A DNA stretch of 64,000 nucleotides from NCBI GenBank assembly GCA_944472135.2, contig OX235264.1:118511809-118575808 (forward strand). Direction: 5' to 3'. The notes beneath the pieces are model-generated. The model was not told the DNA's origin. It did no database searches and saw only the letters and a list, made by a program, of their open reading frames with translations. Positions within the stretch are counted from its first letter, which is position 1. Every line of letters starts with the position of its first letter. Origin of the DNA: Trichobilharzia regenti (taxonomy: Eukaryota; Platyhelminthes; Trematoda; Strigeidida; Schistosomatidae). The position numbers and the translations under genes are program-made. Below are positions 31,696 through 46,112 of this stretch, one piece after another.

Positions 31696-33755
31696 CCTAA
31701 CTGAACGGAATGAGCGTGCCGTTTTGACGTAAGTATCCAGATGTACTGGAGGGGATACTCCAGATATCACTGGCTTAATAGAACGACTTCAGATGGTAAC
31801 TGCCAAGTGTGAACAACACGAAGCAGCTATTGCAAGCGTTACGCGTGAGCGAGATATCTGTTTCAACAAGTTGCTCAGGATTGAAACAATTTGTGAAAAC
31901 AATGGAACCGTCGCGTTGACTGAAAATATCTCAGAAATTCTCTATGCAACAGAAGATCACTCAAATACTTAGGGTAATACAGAACAGGAAAATCATTGAT
32001 TGTGAAGATTCAGAAACATGTACAGAACATCTATCATACAGCTGCTGCATACTTATTGTGAATTACTCGAAACTCAAACTGACTGTTCGGTTGTGAAATG
32101 GCTGCATTCTTATTTCTGAGAAAGAAAGCAGCACACTGTATGTCAGGGGAAGTTATCCACTTCATTGCTTACTGAGGCTGGTGTCCCTAAAGGTGCTGTC
32201 CTTTCTCCTTTTCTGTTTCCTCTTTTGTTGAGTGACTTGCTTTACTCTGATGAAATGGACTTTGTTAAGTATGCCGATGATCGAACTATTTCAACGTCTG
32301 TTAACTCCCAGCTAGACTGTACTAAGATGAATAGCTTTCTATCAGGCATCAGCAAATGGTCTTCGTCTAATGGTCTTAAACTAAATCCCTCCAAATGTCA
32401 GACTGCTAATTCCAGTTTTCGATGTAAAAGAAAGTTAAGTGAAGCTGTTGGTTCCTATGACCGTTGCAAAATTGATGATACTGATATATAAAAACTATGG
32501 CTGAAGTTAAATATCTTGGACTAATTCTTCCTTCTGACCTATCCTAGTCTTCCCATGTCTTGGCGATTTCTTAAATTCATTTCGTCTGACGTTTTGCATT
32601 AGGAATTTAAGGCACTTGGGATAAACCAACCCCTCCTCTTACAGTTTGTCAACTCGTGTATTTTACCCATTCTTCTTTACTGTTCACCCTTATTCTTTCC
32701 TGCATTGCTTAAAAAGACTATGTCATACTTCGTAGAACTGTGAAGGCTGACTGTCAGTATGGCGAGTTGTGGTATCCCATGGGGGCAGTATCGTTGACAT
32801 CGTCATTATTCACAGGTACTTGATTTCATGGAAGAAATTTGCTGAAGAAACTTTGTCAGACTGTGAGCATCCAGCGGATCACACGCAGCTCCAACCCTGT
32901 GTCTCCTCAGGTAAAACAAGGAGTCATTTCAGGAGACTTTATGCATGTACGTCTAAGTATAAAAATTCCACTATACCATATTTGGCACGTACTTTGTGTG
33001 ATGAAAATAGTGTGAGGCATGAACTAACTGACCTTCTTTGTACTATTAAATAAACCATTTCCTCCACCCTTACAACATCAACCTTATTGTTATTGTACTC
33101 ACATTTAGAATCCTCTCAACTTTTTTCGTTTTTATTTGTTTATTTTTTCATAAGTGTGAACATCATTTAAGCTGTTTTATAACTGTTAATTTTGTCTTTC
33201 CCCTCGCCATAGTATATCGAGGGAACATTAGATGCAATAACCTATAACATGCTGAAATTGTCAAACTGAATCGACAATACTGTTTGAAACAAAGCCACTT
33301 ATTATTATTATTATTATTATTACTTTCGAGGCGCGTGCGACGATGGAGTCAGTGCCTCAGGCTGTGGACGTCCACAGTACAAATCAGATGTCGGACAATT
33401 TGAGGAGAAATGGAATACTTTGGTGGATTAACCACTCTTTAAAGAGCAATTACGGAAAATTGAAGAACTTTGTACTGGCGCGGAATATTCCCAACTGGGA
33501 ATGCTATTTCCAGGAACAGTAGTCTTCAAAAAAGATAAATTTCAACACCGAAACAGAATATGAACATATTAGTAACTTCGAAGTTTTAGTCTCGGTTTAG
33601 GAAACACGGTGTGGACAAGGAAGTTCCATTTTGAAAAATTGGTGAAGGGATTATCCAGGACAACTTTGAGTTCGTCCAGTGGTTCAAGCGTTTCTTCGAT
33701 GCCAACTATGATGGCTATCCGTATGATGCCTCCGCAGCTCGAGGAGGAGAGAGGC
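31696..33755 (+). repeat. Satellite unit 1
   Basis: EB1 3' part 31696-32069, CR1 32070-33321, EB1 5' part 33322-33755. CR1 motif reads FLFPLLLSD. The EB1 part has TAG at 33520-33522. Seven ATT. The same states as the inverted left arm at both marker sites. Confidence 0.9.
32070..33321 (+). pseudogene. CR1-like 3' fragment of unit 1 (representative)
   Basis: The fragment starts inside the reverse transcriptase at AAACTCAAACTGAC (residues ETQTD, before the motif B region). An open stretch at 32165-32491 gives TEAGVPKGAVLSPFLFPLLL (motif B with PKGAVLSP), then DFVKYADDRTISTS (motif C, YADD intact), then KLNPSKCQT (motif D). After a stop, decayed frames give KYLGLILPSD. The C-terminal piece at 32769-33053 has KFAEETLSDCEHPADHT and STIPYLARTLCDENSVR. 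A 3' region ends in AAAGCCACTT and the ATT run. No start, and several stops. Confidence 0.85.
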
Positions 33756-34129
33756 CCTAACTGAACGGAATGAGCGTGCCGTTTTGACGTAAGTATCCAG
33801 ATGTACTGGAGGGGATACTCCAGATATCACTGGCTTAATAGAACGACTTCAGATGGTAACTGCCAAGTGTGAACAACACGAAGCAGCTATTGCAAGCGTT
33901 ACGCGTGAGCGAGATATCTGTTTCAACAAGTTGCTCAGGATTGAAACAATTTGTGAAAACAATGGAACCGTCGCGTTGACTGAAAATATCTCAGAAATTC
34001 TCTATGCAACAGAAGATCACTCAAATACTTAGGGTAATACAGAACAGGAAAATCATTGATTGTGAAGATTCAGAAACATGTACAGAACATCTATCATACA
34101 GCTGCTGCATACTTATTGTGAATTACTCG
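33322..34129 (+). pseudogene. EB1: EB1/MAPRE retrocopy across units 1 and 2 (representative)
   Basis: The first ATG is at 33343 (MESVPQAVDVHSTNQMSDNL). CH-domain segments follow in shifting frames, as in the left-edge copy, with a TAG at 33520 and frame changes on each side of [20 protein letters not shown] is degraded (KIGEGIIQ) but [19 protein letters not shown] is kept. The linker is deleted, so GGERP follows directly and is cut by a stop. The EB-homology domain (33830-34030) is complete: QLQMVTAKCEQHEAAIASVT in the left copy reads RLQMVTAKCEQHEAAIASVT here. No intron. A truncated, non-functional copy. Confidence 0.85.
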
Positions 34130-35815
34130 AAACTCAAACTGACTGTTCGGTTGTGAAATGGCTGCATTCTTATTTCTGAGAAAGAAAGCAGCACACTGTA
34201 TGTCAGGGGAAGTTATCCACTTCATTGCTTACTGAGGCTGGTGTCCCTAAAGGTGCTGTCCTTTCTCCTTTTCTGTTTCCTCTTTTGTTGAGTGACTTGC
34301 TTTACTCTGATGAAATGGACTTTGTTAAGTATGCCGATGATCGAACTATTTCAACGTCTGTTAACTCCCAGCTAGACTGTACTAAGATGAATAGCTTTCT
34401 ATCAGGCATCAGCAAATGGTCTTCGTCTAATGGTCTTAAACTAAATCCCTCCAAATGTCAGACTGCTAATTCCAGTTTTCGATGTAAAAGAAAGTTAAGT
34501 GAAGCTGTTGGTTCCTATGACCGTTGCAAAATTGATGATACTGATATATAAAAACTATGGCTGAAGTTAAATATCTTGGACTAATTCTTCCTTCTGACCT
34601 ATCCTAGTCTTCCCATGTCTTGGCGATTTCTTAAATTCATTTCGTCTGACGTTTTGCATTAGGAATTTAAGGCACTTGGGATAAACCAACCCCTCCTCTT
34701 ACAGTTTGTCAACTCGTGTATTTTACCCATTCTTCTTTACTGTTCACCCTTATTCTTTCCTGCATTGCTTAAAAAGACTATGTCATACTTCGTAGAACTG
34801 TGAAGGCTGACTGTCAGTATGGCGAGTTGTGGTATCCCATGGGGGCAGTATCGTTGACATCGTCATTATTCACAGGTACTTGATTTCATGGAAGAAATTT
34901 GCTGAAGAAACTTTGTCAGACTGTGAGCATCCAGCGGATCACACGCAGCTCCAACCCTGTGTCTCCTCAGGTAAAACAAGGAGTCATTTCAGGAGACTTT
35001 ATGCATGTACGTCTAAGTATAAAAATTCCACTATACCATATTTGGCACGTACTTTGTGTGATGAAAATAGTGTGAGGCATGAACTAACTGACCTTCTTTG
35101 TACTATTAAATAAACCATTTCCTCCACCCTTACAACATCAACCTTATTGTTATTGTACTCACATTTAGAATCCTCTCAACTTTTTTCGTTTTTATTTGTT
35201 TATTTTTTCATAAGTGTGAACATCATTTAAGCTGTTTTATAACTGTTAATTTTGTCTTTCCCCTCGCCATAGTATATCGAGGGAACATTAGATGCAATAA
35301 CCTATAACATGCTGAAATTGTCAAACTGAATCGACAATACTGTTTGAAACAAAGCCACTTATTATTATTATTATTATTATTACTTTCGAGGCGCGTGCGA
35401 CGATGGAGTCAGTGCCTCAGGCTGTGGACGTCCACAGTACAAATCAGATGTCGGACAATTTGAGGAGAAATGGAATACTTTGGTGGATTAACCACTCTTT
35501 AAAGAGCAATTACGGAAAATTGAAGAACTTTGTACTGGCGCGGAATATTCCCAACTGGGAATGCTATTTCCAGGAACAGTAGTCTTCAAAAAAGATAAAT
35601 TTCAACACCGAAACAGAATATGAACATATTAGTAACTTCGAAGTTTTAGTCTCGGTTTAGGAAACACGGTGTGGACAAGGAAGTTCCATTTTGAAAAATT
35701 GGTGAAGGGATTATCCAGGACAACTTTGAGTTCGTCCAGTGGTTCAAGCGTTTCTTCGATGCCAACTATGATGGCTATCCGTATGATGCCTCCGCAGCTC
35801 GAGGAGGAGAGAGGC
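33756..35815 (+). repeat. Satellite unit 2
   Basis: CR1 34130-35381; EB1 5' part 35382-35815, joined to the 3' part in unit 3 (to 36189). FLFP state; TAG in EB1 (35580-35582); seven ATT. Confidence 0.9.
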
Positions 35816-37875
35816 CCTAACTGAACGGAATGAGCGTGCCGTTTTGACGTAAGTATCCAGATGTACTGGAGGGGATACTCCAGATATCACTGGCTTAATA
35901 GAACGACTTCAGATGGTAACTGCCAAGTGTGAACAACACGAAGCAGCTATTGCAAGCGTTACGCGTGAGCGAGATATCTGTTTCAACAAGTTGCTCAGGA
36001 TTGAAACAATTTGTGAAAACAATGGAACCGTCGCGTTGACTGAAAATATCTCAGAAATTCTCTATGCAACAGAAGATCACTCAAATACTTAGGGTAATAC
36101 AGAACAGGAAAATCATTGATTGTGAAGATTCAGAAACATGTACAGAACATCTATCATACAGCTGCTGCATACTTATTGTGAATTACTCGAAACTCAAACT
36201 GACTGTTCGGTTGTGAAATGGCTGCATTCTTATTTCTGAGAAAGAAAGCAGCACACTGTATGTCAGGGGAAGTTATCCACTTCATTGCTTACTGAGGCTG
36301 GTGTCCCTAAAGGTGCTGTCCTTTCTCCTTTTCTGTTTCCTCTTTTGTTGAGTGACTTGCTTTACTCTGATGAAATGGACTTTGTTAAGTATGCCGATGA
36401 TCGAACTATTTCAACGTCTGTTAACTCCCAGCTAGACTGTACTAAGATGAATAGCTTTCTATCAGGCATCAGCAAATGGTCTTCGTCTAATGGTCTTAAA
36501 CTAAATCCCTCCAAATGTCAGACTGCTAATTCCAGTTTTCGATGTAAAAGAAAGTTAAGTGAAGCTGTTGGTTCCTATGACCGTTGCAAAATTGATGATA
36601 CTGATATATAAAAACTATGGCTGAAGTTAAATATCTTGGACTAATTCTTCCTTCTGACCTATCCTAGTCTTCCCATGTCTTGGCGATTTCTTAAATTCAT
36701 TTCGTCTGACGTTTTGCATTAGGAATTTAAGGCACTTGGGATAAACCAACCCCTCCTCTTACAGTTTGTCAACTCGTGTATTTTACCCATTCTTCTTTAC
36801 TGTTCACCCTTATTCTTTCCTGCATTGCTTAAAAAGACTATGTCATACTTCGTAGAACTGTGAAGGCTGACTGTCAGTATGGCGAGTTGTGGTATCCCAT
36901 GGGGGCAGTATCGTTGACATCGTCATTATTCACAGGTACTTGATTTCATGGAAGAAATTTGCTGAAGAAACTTTGTCAGACTGTGAGCATCCAGCGGATC
37001 ACACGCAGCTCCAACCCTGTGTCTCCTCAGGTAAAACAAGGAGTCATTTCAGGAGACTTTATGCATGTACGTCTAAGTATAAAAATTCCACTATACCATA
37101 TTTGGCACGTACTTTGTGTGATGAAAATAGTGTGAGGCATGAACTAACTGACCTTCTTTGTACTATTAAATAAACCATTTCCTCCACCCTTACAACATCA
37201 ACCTTATTGTTATTGTACTCACATTTAGAATCCTCTCAACTTTTTTCGTTTTTATTTGTTTATTTTTTCATAAGTGTGAACATCATTTAAGCTGTTTTAT
37301 AACTGTTAATTTTGTCTTTCCCCTCGCCATAGTATATCGAGGGAACATTAGATGCAATAACCTATAACATGCTGAAATTGTCAAACTGAATCGACAATAC
37401 TGTTTGAAACAAAGCCACTTATTATTATTATTATTATTATTACTTTCGAGGCGCGTGCGACGATGGAGTCAGTGCCTCAGGCTGTGGACGTCCACAGTAC
37501 AAATCAGATGTCGGACAATTTGAGGAGAAATGGAATACTTTGGTGGATTAACCACTCTTTAAAGAGCAATTACGGAAAATTGAAGAACTTTGTACTGGCG
37601 CGGAATATTCCCAACTGGGAATGCTATTTCCAGGAACAGCAGTCTTCAAAAAAGATAAATTTCAACACCGAAACAGAATATGAACATATTAGTAACTTCG
37701 AAGTTTTAGTCTCGGTTTAGGAAACACGGTGTGGACAAGGAAGTTCCATTTTGAAAAATTGGTGAAGGGATTATCCAGGACAACTTTGAGTTCGTCCAGT
37801 GGTTCAAGCGTTTCTTCGATGCCAACTATGATGGCTATCCGTATGATGCCTCCGCAGCTCGAGGAGGAGAGAGGC
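35816..37875 (+). repeat. Satellite unit 3
   Basis: CR1 36190-37441; EB1 5' part 37442-37875, joined to unit 4 (to 38249). FLFP state, but the EB1 site is CAG (37640), which opens an 85-codon frame from 37463. The switch from TAG to CAG happens between units 2 and 3. Confidence 0.9.
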
Positions 37876-39935
37876 CCTAACTGAACGGAATGAGCGTGCC
37901 GTTTTGACGTAAGTATCCAGATGTACTGGAGGGGATACTCCAGATATCACTGGCTTAATAGAACGACTTCAGATGGTAACTGCCAAGTGTGAACAACACG
38001 AAGCAGCTATTGCAAGCGTTACGCGTGAGCGAGATATCTGTTTCAACAAGTTGCTCAGGATTGAAACAATTTGTGAAAACAATGGAACCGTCGCGTTGAC
38101 TGAAAATATCTCAGAAATTCTCTATGCAACAGAAGATCACTCAAATACTTAGGGTAATACAGAACAGGAAAATCATTGATTGTGAAGATTCAGAAACATG
38201 TACAGAACATCTATCATACAGCTGCTGCATACTTATTGTGAATTACTCGAAACTCAAACTGACTGTTCGGTTGTGAAATGGCTGCATTCTTATTTCTGAG
38301 AAAGAAAGCAGCACACTGTATGTCAGGGGAAGTTATCCACTTCATTGCTTACTGAGGCTGGTGTCCCTAAAGGTGCTGTCCTTTCTCCTTTTCTGTTTTC
38401 TCTTTTGTTGAGTGACTTGCTTTACTCTGATGAAATGGACTTTGTTAAGTATGCCGATGATCGAACTATTTCAACGTCTGTTAACTCCCAGCTAGACTGT
38501 ACTAAGATGAATAGCTTTCTATCAGGCATCAGCAAATGGTCTTCGTCTAATGGTCTTAAACTAAATCCCTCCAAATGTCAGACTGCTAATTCCAGTTTTC
38601 GATGTAAAAGAAAGTTAAGTGAAGCTGTTGGTTCCTATGACCGTTGCAAAATTGATGATACTGATATATAAAAACTATGGCTGAAGTTAAATATCTTGGA
38701 CTAATTCTTCCTTCTGACCTATCCTAGTCTTCCCATGTCTTGGCGATTTCTTAAATTCATTTCGTCTGACGTTTTGCATTAGGAATTTAAGGCACTTGGG
38801 ATAAACCAACCCCTCCTCTTACAGTTTGTCAACTCGTGTATTTTACCCATTCTTCTTTACTGTTCACCCTTATTCTTTCCTGCATTGCTTAAAAAGACTA
38901 TGTCATACTTCGTAGAACTGTGAAGGCTGACTGTCAGTATGGCGAGTTGTGGTATCCCATGGGGGCAGTATCGTTGACATCGTCATTATTCACAGGTACT
39001 TGATTTCATGGAAGAAATTTGCTGAAGAAACTTTGTCAGACTGTGAGCATCCAGCGGATCACACGCAGCTCCAACCCTGTGTCTCCTCAGGTAAAACAAG
39101 GAGTCATTTCAGGAGACTTTATGCATGTACGTCTAAGTATAAAAATTCCACTATACCATATTTGGCACGTACTTTGTGTGATGAAAATAGTGTGAGGCAT
39201 GAACTAACTGACCTTCTTTGTACTATTAAATAAACCATTTCCTCCACCCTTACAACATCAACCTTATTGTTATTGTACTCACATTTAGAATCCTCTCAAC
39301 TTTTTTCGTTTTTATTTGTTTATTTTTTCATAAGTGTGAACATCATTTAAGCTGTTTTATAACTGTTAATTTTGTCTTTCCCCTCGCCATAGTATATCGA
39401 GGGAACATTAGATGCAATAACCTATAACATGCTGAAATTGTCAAACTGAATCGACAATACTGTTTGAAACAAAGCCACTTATTATTATTATTATTATTAT
39501 TACTTTCGAGGCGCGTGCGACGATGGAGTCAGTGCCTCAGGCTGTGGACGTCCACAGTACAAATCAGATGTCGGACAATTTGAGGAGAAATGGAATACTT
39601 TGGTGGATTAACCACTCTTTAAAGAGCAATTACGGAAAATTGAAGAACTTTGTACTGGCGCGGAATATTCCCAACTGGGAATGCTATTTCCAGGAACAGC
39701 AGTCTTCAAAAAAGATAAATTTCAACACCGAAACAGAATATGAACATATTAGTAACTTCGAAGTTTTAGTCTCGGTTTAGGAAACACGGTGTGGACAAGG
39801 AAGTTCCATTTTGAAAAATTGGTGAAGGGATTATCCAGGACAACTTTGAGTTCGTCCAGTGGTTCAAGCGTTTCTTCGATGCCAACTATGATGGCTATCC
39901 GTATGATGCCTCCGCAGCTCGAGGAGGAGAGAGGC
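37876..39935 (+). repeat. Satellite unit 4
   Basis: CR1 38250-39501; EB1 5' part 39502-39935, joined to unit 5 (to 40309). First unit with FLFS in CR1; CAG in EB1. Confidence 0.9.
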
Positions 39936-41995
39936 CCTAACTGAACGGAATGAGCGTGCCGTTTTGACGTAAGTATCCAGATGTACTGGAGGGGATACTC
40001 CAGATATCACTGGCTTAATAGAACGACTTCAGATGGTAACTGCCAAGTGTGAACAACACGAAGCAGCTATTGCAAGCGTTACGCGTGAGCGAGATATCTG
40101 TTTCAACAAGTTGCTCAGGATTGAAACAATTTGTGAAAACAATGGAACCGTCGCGTTGACTGAAAATATCTCAGAAATTCTCTATGCAACAGAAGATCAC
40201 TCAAATACTTAGGGTAATACAGAACAGGAAAATCATTGATTGTGAAGATTCAGAAACATGTACAGAACATCTATCATACAGCTGCTGCATACTTATTGTG
40301 AATTACTCGAAACTCAAACTGACTGTTCGGTTGTGAAATGGCTGCATTCTTATTTCTGAGAAAGAAAGCAGCACACTGTATGTCAGGGGAAGTTATCCAC
40401 TTCATTGCTTACTGAGGCTGGTGTCCCTAAAGGTGCTGTCCTTTCTCCTTTTCTGTTTTCTCTTTTGTTGAGTGACTTGCTTTACTCTGATGAAATGGAC
40501 TTTGTTAAGTATGCCGATGATCGAACTATTTCAACGTCTGTTAACTCCCAGCTAGACTGTACTAAGATGAATAGCTTTCTATCAGGCATCAGCAAATGGT
40601 CTTCGTCTAATGGTCTTAAACTAAATCCCTCCAAATGTCAGACTGCTAATTCCAGTTTTCGATGTAAAAGAAAGTTAAGTGAAGCTGTTGGTTCCTATGA
40701 CCGTTGCAAAATTGATGATACTGATATATAAAAACTATGGCTGAAGTTAAATATCTTGGACTAATTCTTCCTTCTGACCTATCCTAGTCTTCCCATGTCT
40801 TGGCGATTTCTTAAATTCATTTCGTCTGACGTTTTGCATTAGGAATTTAAGGCACTTGGGATAAACCAACCCCTCCTCTTACAGTTTGTCAACTCGTGTA
40901 TTTTACCCATTCTTCTTTACTGTTCACCCTTATTCTTTCCTGCATTGCTTAAAAAGACTATGTCATACTTCGTAGAACTGTGAAGGCTGACTGTCAGTAT
41001 GGCGAGTTGTGGTATCCCATGGGGGCAGTATCGTTGACATCGTCATTATTCACAGGTACTTGATTTCATGGAAGAAATTTGCTGAAGAAACTTTGTCAGA
41101 CTGTGAGCATCCAGCGGATCACACGCAGCTCCAACCCTGTGTCTCCTCAGGTAAAACAAGGAGTCATTTCAGGAGACTTTATGCATGTACGTCTAAGTAT
41201 AAAAATTCCACTATACCATATTTGGCACGTACTTTGTGTGATGAAAATAGTGTGAGGCATGAACTAACTGACCTTCTTTGTACTATTAAATAAACCATTT
41301 CCTCCACCCTTACAACATCAACCTTATTGTTATTGTACTCACATTTAGAATCCTCTCAACTTTTTTCGTTTTTATTTGTTTATTTTTTCATAAGTGTGAA
41401 CATCATTTAAGCTGTTTTATAACTGTTAATTTTGTCTTTCCCCTCGCCATAGTATATCGAGGGAACATTAGATGCAATAACCTATAACATGCTGAAATTG
41501 TCAAACTGAATCGACAATACTGTTTGAAACAAAGCCACTTATTATTATTATTATTATTATTACTTTCGAGGCGCGTGCGACGATGGAGTCAGTGCCTCAG
41601 GCTGTGGACGTCCACAGTACAAATCAGATGTCGGACAATTTGAGGAGAAATGGAATACTTTGGTGGATTAACCACTCTTTAAAGAGCAATTACGGAAAAT
41701 TGAAGAACTTTGTACTGGCGCGGAATATTCCCAACTGGGAATGCTATTTCCAGGAACAGCAGTCTTCAAAAAAGATAAATTTCAACACCGAAACAGAATA
41801 TGAACATATTAGTAACTTCGAAGTTTTAGTCTCGGTTTAGGAAACACGGTGTGGACAAGGAAGTTCCATTTTGAAAAATTGGTGAAGGGATTATCCAGGA
41901 CAACTTTGAGTTCGTCCAGTGGTTCAAGCGTTTCTTCGATGCCAACTATGATGGCTATCCGTATGATGCCTCCGCAGCTCGAGGAGGAGAGAGGC
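39936..41995 (+). repeat. Satellite unit 5
   Basis: CR1 40310-41561; EB1 5' part 41562-41995, joined to unit 6 (to 42369). FLFS; CAG. Confidence 0.9.
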
Positions 41996-44055
41996 CCTAA
42001 CTGAACGGAATGAGCGTGCCGTTTTGACGTAAGTATCCAGATGTACTGGAGGGGATACTCCAGATATCACTGGCTTAATAGAACGACTTCAGATGGTAAC
42101 TGCCAAGTGTGAACAACACGAAGCAGCTATTGCAAGCGTTACGCGTGAGCGAGATATCTGTTTCAACAAGTTGCTCAGGATTGAAACAATTTGTGAAAAC
42201 AATGGAACCGTCGCGTTGACTGAAAATATCTCAGAAATTCTCTATGCAACAGAAGATCACTCAAATACTTAGGGTAATACAGAACAGGAAAATCATTGAT
42301 TGTGAAGATTCAGAAACATGTACAGAACATCTATCATACAGCTGCTGCATACTTATTGTGAATTACTCGAAACTCAAACTGACTGTTCGGTTGTGAAATG
42401 GCTGCATTCTTATTTCTGAGAAAGAAAGCAGCACACTGTATGTCAGGGGAAGTTATCCACTTCATTGCTTACTGAGGCTGGTGTCCCTAAAGGTGCTGTC
42501 CTTTCTCCTTTTCTGTTTTCTCTTTTGTTGAGTGACTTGCTTTACTCTGATGAAATGGACTTTGTTAAGTATGCCGATGATCGAACTATTTCAACGTCTG
42601 TTAACTCCCAGCTAGACTGTACTAAGATGAATAGCTTTCTATCAGGCATCAGCAAATGGTCTTCGTCTAATGGTCTTAAACTAAATCCCTCCAAATGTCA
42701 GACTGCTAATTCCAGTTTTCGATGTAAAAGAAAGTTAAGTGAAGCTGTTGGTTCCTATGACCGTTGCAAAATTGATGATACTGATATATAAAAACTATGG
42801 CTGAAGTTAAATATCTTGGACTAATTCTTCCTTCTGACCTATCCTAGTCTTCCCATGTCTTGGCGATTTCTTAAATTCATTTCGTCTGACGTTTTGCATT
42901 AGGAATTTAAGGCACTTGGGATAAACCAACCCCTCCTCTTACAGTTTGTCAACTCGTGTATTTTACCCATTCTTCTTTACTGTTCACCCTTATTCTTTCC
43001 TGCATTGCTTAAAAAGACTATGTCATACTTCGTAGAACTGTGAAGGCTGACTGTCAGTATGGCGAGTTGTGGTATCCCATGGGGGCAGTATCGTTGACAT
43101 CGTCATTATTCACAGGTACTTGATTTCATGGAAGAAATTTGCTGAAGAAACTTTGTCAGACTGTGAGCATCCAGCGGATCACACGCAGCTCCAACCCTGT
43201 GTCTCCTCAGGTAAAACAAGGAGTCATTTCAGGAGACTTTATGCATGTACGTCTAAGTATAAAAATTCCACTATACCATATTTGGCACGTACTTTGTGTG
43301 ATGAAAATAGTGTGAGGCATGAACTAACTGACCTTCTTTGTACTATTAAATAAACCATTTCCTCCACCCTTACAACATCAACCTTATTGTTATTGTACTC
43401 ACATTTAGAATCCTCTCAACTTTTTTCGTTTTTATTTGTTTATTTTTTCATAAGTGTGAACATCATTTAAGCTGTTTTATAACTGTTAATTTTGTCTTTC
43501 CCCTCGCCATAGTATATCGAGGGAACATTAGATGCAATAACCTATAACATGCTGAAATTGTCAAACTGAATCGACAATACTGTTTGAAACAAAGCCACTT
43601 ATTATTATTATTATTATTATTACTTTCGAGGCGCGTGCGACGATGGAGTCAGTGCCTCAGGCTGTGGACGTCCACAGTACAAATCAGATGTCGGACAATT
43701 TGAGGAGAAATGGAATACTTTGGTGGATTAACCACTCTTTAAAGAGCAATTACGGAAAATTGAAGAACTTTGTACTGGCGCGGAATATTCCCAACTGGGA
43801 ATGCTATTTCCAGGAACAGCAGTCTTCAAAAAAGATAAATTTCAACACCGAAACAGAATATGAACATATTAGTAACTTCGAAGTTTTAGTCTCGGTTTAG
43901 GAAACACGGTGTGGACAAGGAAGTTCCATTTTGAAAAATTGGTGAAGGGATTATCCAGGACAACTTTGAGTTCGTCCAGTGGTTCAAGCGTTTCTTCGAT
44001 GCCAACTATGATGGCTATCCGTATGATGCCTCCGCAGCTCGAGGAGGAGAGAGGC
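41996..44055 (+). repeat. Satellite unit 6
   Basis: CR1 42370-43621; EB1 5' part 43622-44055, joined to unit 7 (to 44429). FLFS; CAG. Confidence 0.9.
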
Positions 44056-46112
44056 CCTAACTGAACGGAATGAGCGTGCCGTTTTGACGTAAGTATCCAG
44101 ATGTACTGGAGGGGATACTCCAGATATCACTGGCTTAATAGAACGACTTCAGATGGTAACTGCCAAGTGTGAACAACACGAAGCAGCTATTGCAAGCGTT
44201 ACGCGTGAGCGAGATATCTGTTTCAACAAGTTGCTCAGGATTGAAACAATTTGTGAAAACAATGGAACCGTCGCGTTGACTGAAAATATCTCAGAAATTC
44301 TCTATGCAACAGAAGATCACTCAAATACTTAGGGTAATACAGAACAGGAAAATCATTGATTGTGAAGATTCAGAAACATGTACAGAACATCTATCATACA
44401 GCTGCTGCATACTTATTGTGAATTACTCGAAACTCAAACTGACTGTTCGGTTGTGAAATGGCTGCATTCTTATTTCTGAGAAAGAAAGCAGCACACTGTA
44501 TGTCAGGGGAAGTTATCCACTTCATTGCTTACTGAGGCTGGTGTCCCTAAAGGTGCTGTCCTTTCTCCTTTTCTGTTTTCTCTTTTGTTGAGTGACTTGC
44601 TTTACTCTGATGAAATGGACTTTGTTAAGTATGCCGATGATCGAACTATTTCAACGTCTGTTAACTCCCAGCTAGACTGTACTAAGATGAATAGCTTTCT
44701 ATCAGGCATCAGCAAATGGTCTTCGTCTAATGGTCTTAAACTAAATCCCTCCAAATGTCAGACTGCTAATTCCAGTTTTCGATGTAAAAGAAAGTTAAGT
44801 GAAGCTGTTGGTTCCTATGACCGTTGCAAAATTGATGATACTGATATATAAAAACTATGGCTGAAGTTAAATATCTTGGACTAATTCTTCCTTCTGACCT
44901 ATCCTAGTCTTCCCATGTCTTGGCGATTTCTTAAATTCATTTCGTCTGACGTTTTGCATTAGGAATTTAAGGCACTTGGGATAAACCAACCCCTCCTCTT
45001 ACAGTTTGTCAACTCGTGTATTTTACCCATTCTTCTTTACTGTTCACCCTTATTCTTTCCTGCATTGCTTAAAAAGACTATGTCATACTTCGTAGAACTG
45101 TGAAGGCTGACTGTCAGTATGGCGAGTTGTGGTATCCCATGGGGGCAGTATCGTTGACATCGTCATTATTCACAGGTACTTGATTTCATGGAAGAAATTT
45201 GCTGAAGAAACTTTGTCAGACTGTGAGCATCCAGCGGATCACACGCAGCTCCAACCCTGTGTCTCCTCAGGTAAAACAAGGAGTCATTTCAGGAGACTTT
45301 ATGCATGTACGTCTAAGTATAAAAATTCCACTATACCATATTTGGCACGTACTTTGTGTGATGAAAATAGTGTGAGGCATGAACTAACTGACCTTCTTTG
45401 TACTATTAAATAAACCATTTCCTCCACCCTTACAACATCAACCTTATTGTTATTGTACTCACATTTAGAATCCTCTCAACTTTTTTCGTTTTTATTTGTT
45501 TATTTTTTCATAAGTGTGAACATCATTTAAGCTGTTTTATAACTGTTAATTTTGTCTTTCCCCTCGCCATAGTATATCGAGGGAACATTAGATGCAATAA
45601 CCTATAACATGCTGAAATTGTCAAACTGAATCGACAATACTGTTTGAAACAAAGCCACTTATTATTATTATTATTATTACTTTCGAGGCGCGTGCGACGA
45701 TGGAGTCAGTGCCTCAGGCTGTGGACGTCCACAGTACAAATCAGATGTCGGACAATTTGAGGAGAAATGGAATACTTTGGTGGATTAACCACTCTTTAAA
45801 GAGCAATTACGGAAAATTGAAGAACTTTGTACTGGCGCGGAATATTCCCAACTGGGAATGCTATTTCCAGGAACAGTAGTCTTCAAAAAAGATAAATTTC
45901 AACACCGAAACAGAATATGAACATATTAGTAACTTCGAAGTTTTAGTCTCGGTTTAGGAAACACGGTGTGGACAAGGAAGTTCCATTTTGAAAAATTGGT
46001 GAAGGGATTATCCAGGACAACTTTGAGTTCGTCCAGTGGTTCAAGCGTTTCTTCGATGCCAACTATGATGGCTATCCGTATGATGCCTCCGCAGCTCGAG
46101 GAGGAGAGAGGC
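44056..46112 (+). repeat. Satellite unit 7
   Basis: CR1 44430-45678; EB1 5' part 45679-46112, joined to unit 8 (to 46486). FLFS, but EB1 is TAG again (45877-45879) and there are six ATT. Confidence 0.9.
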
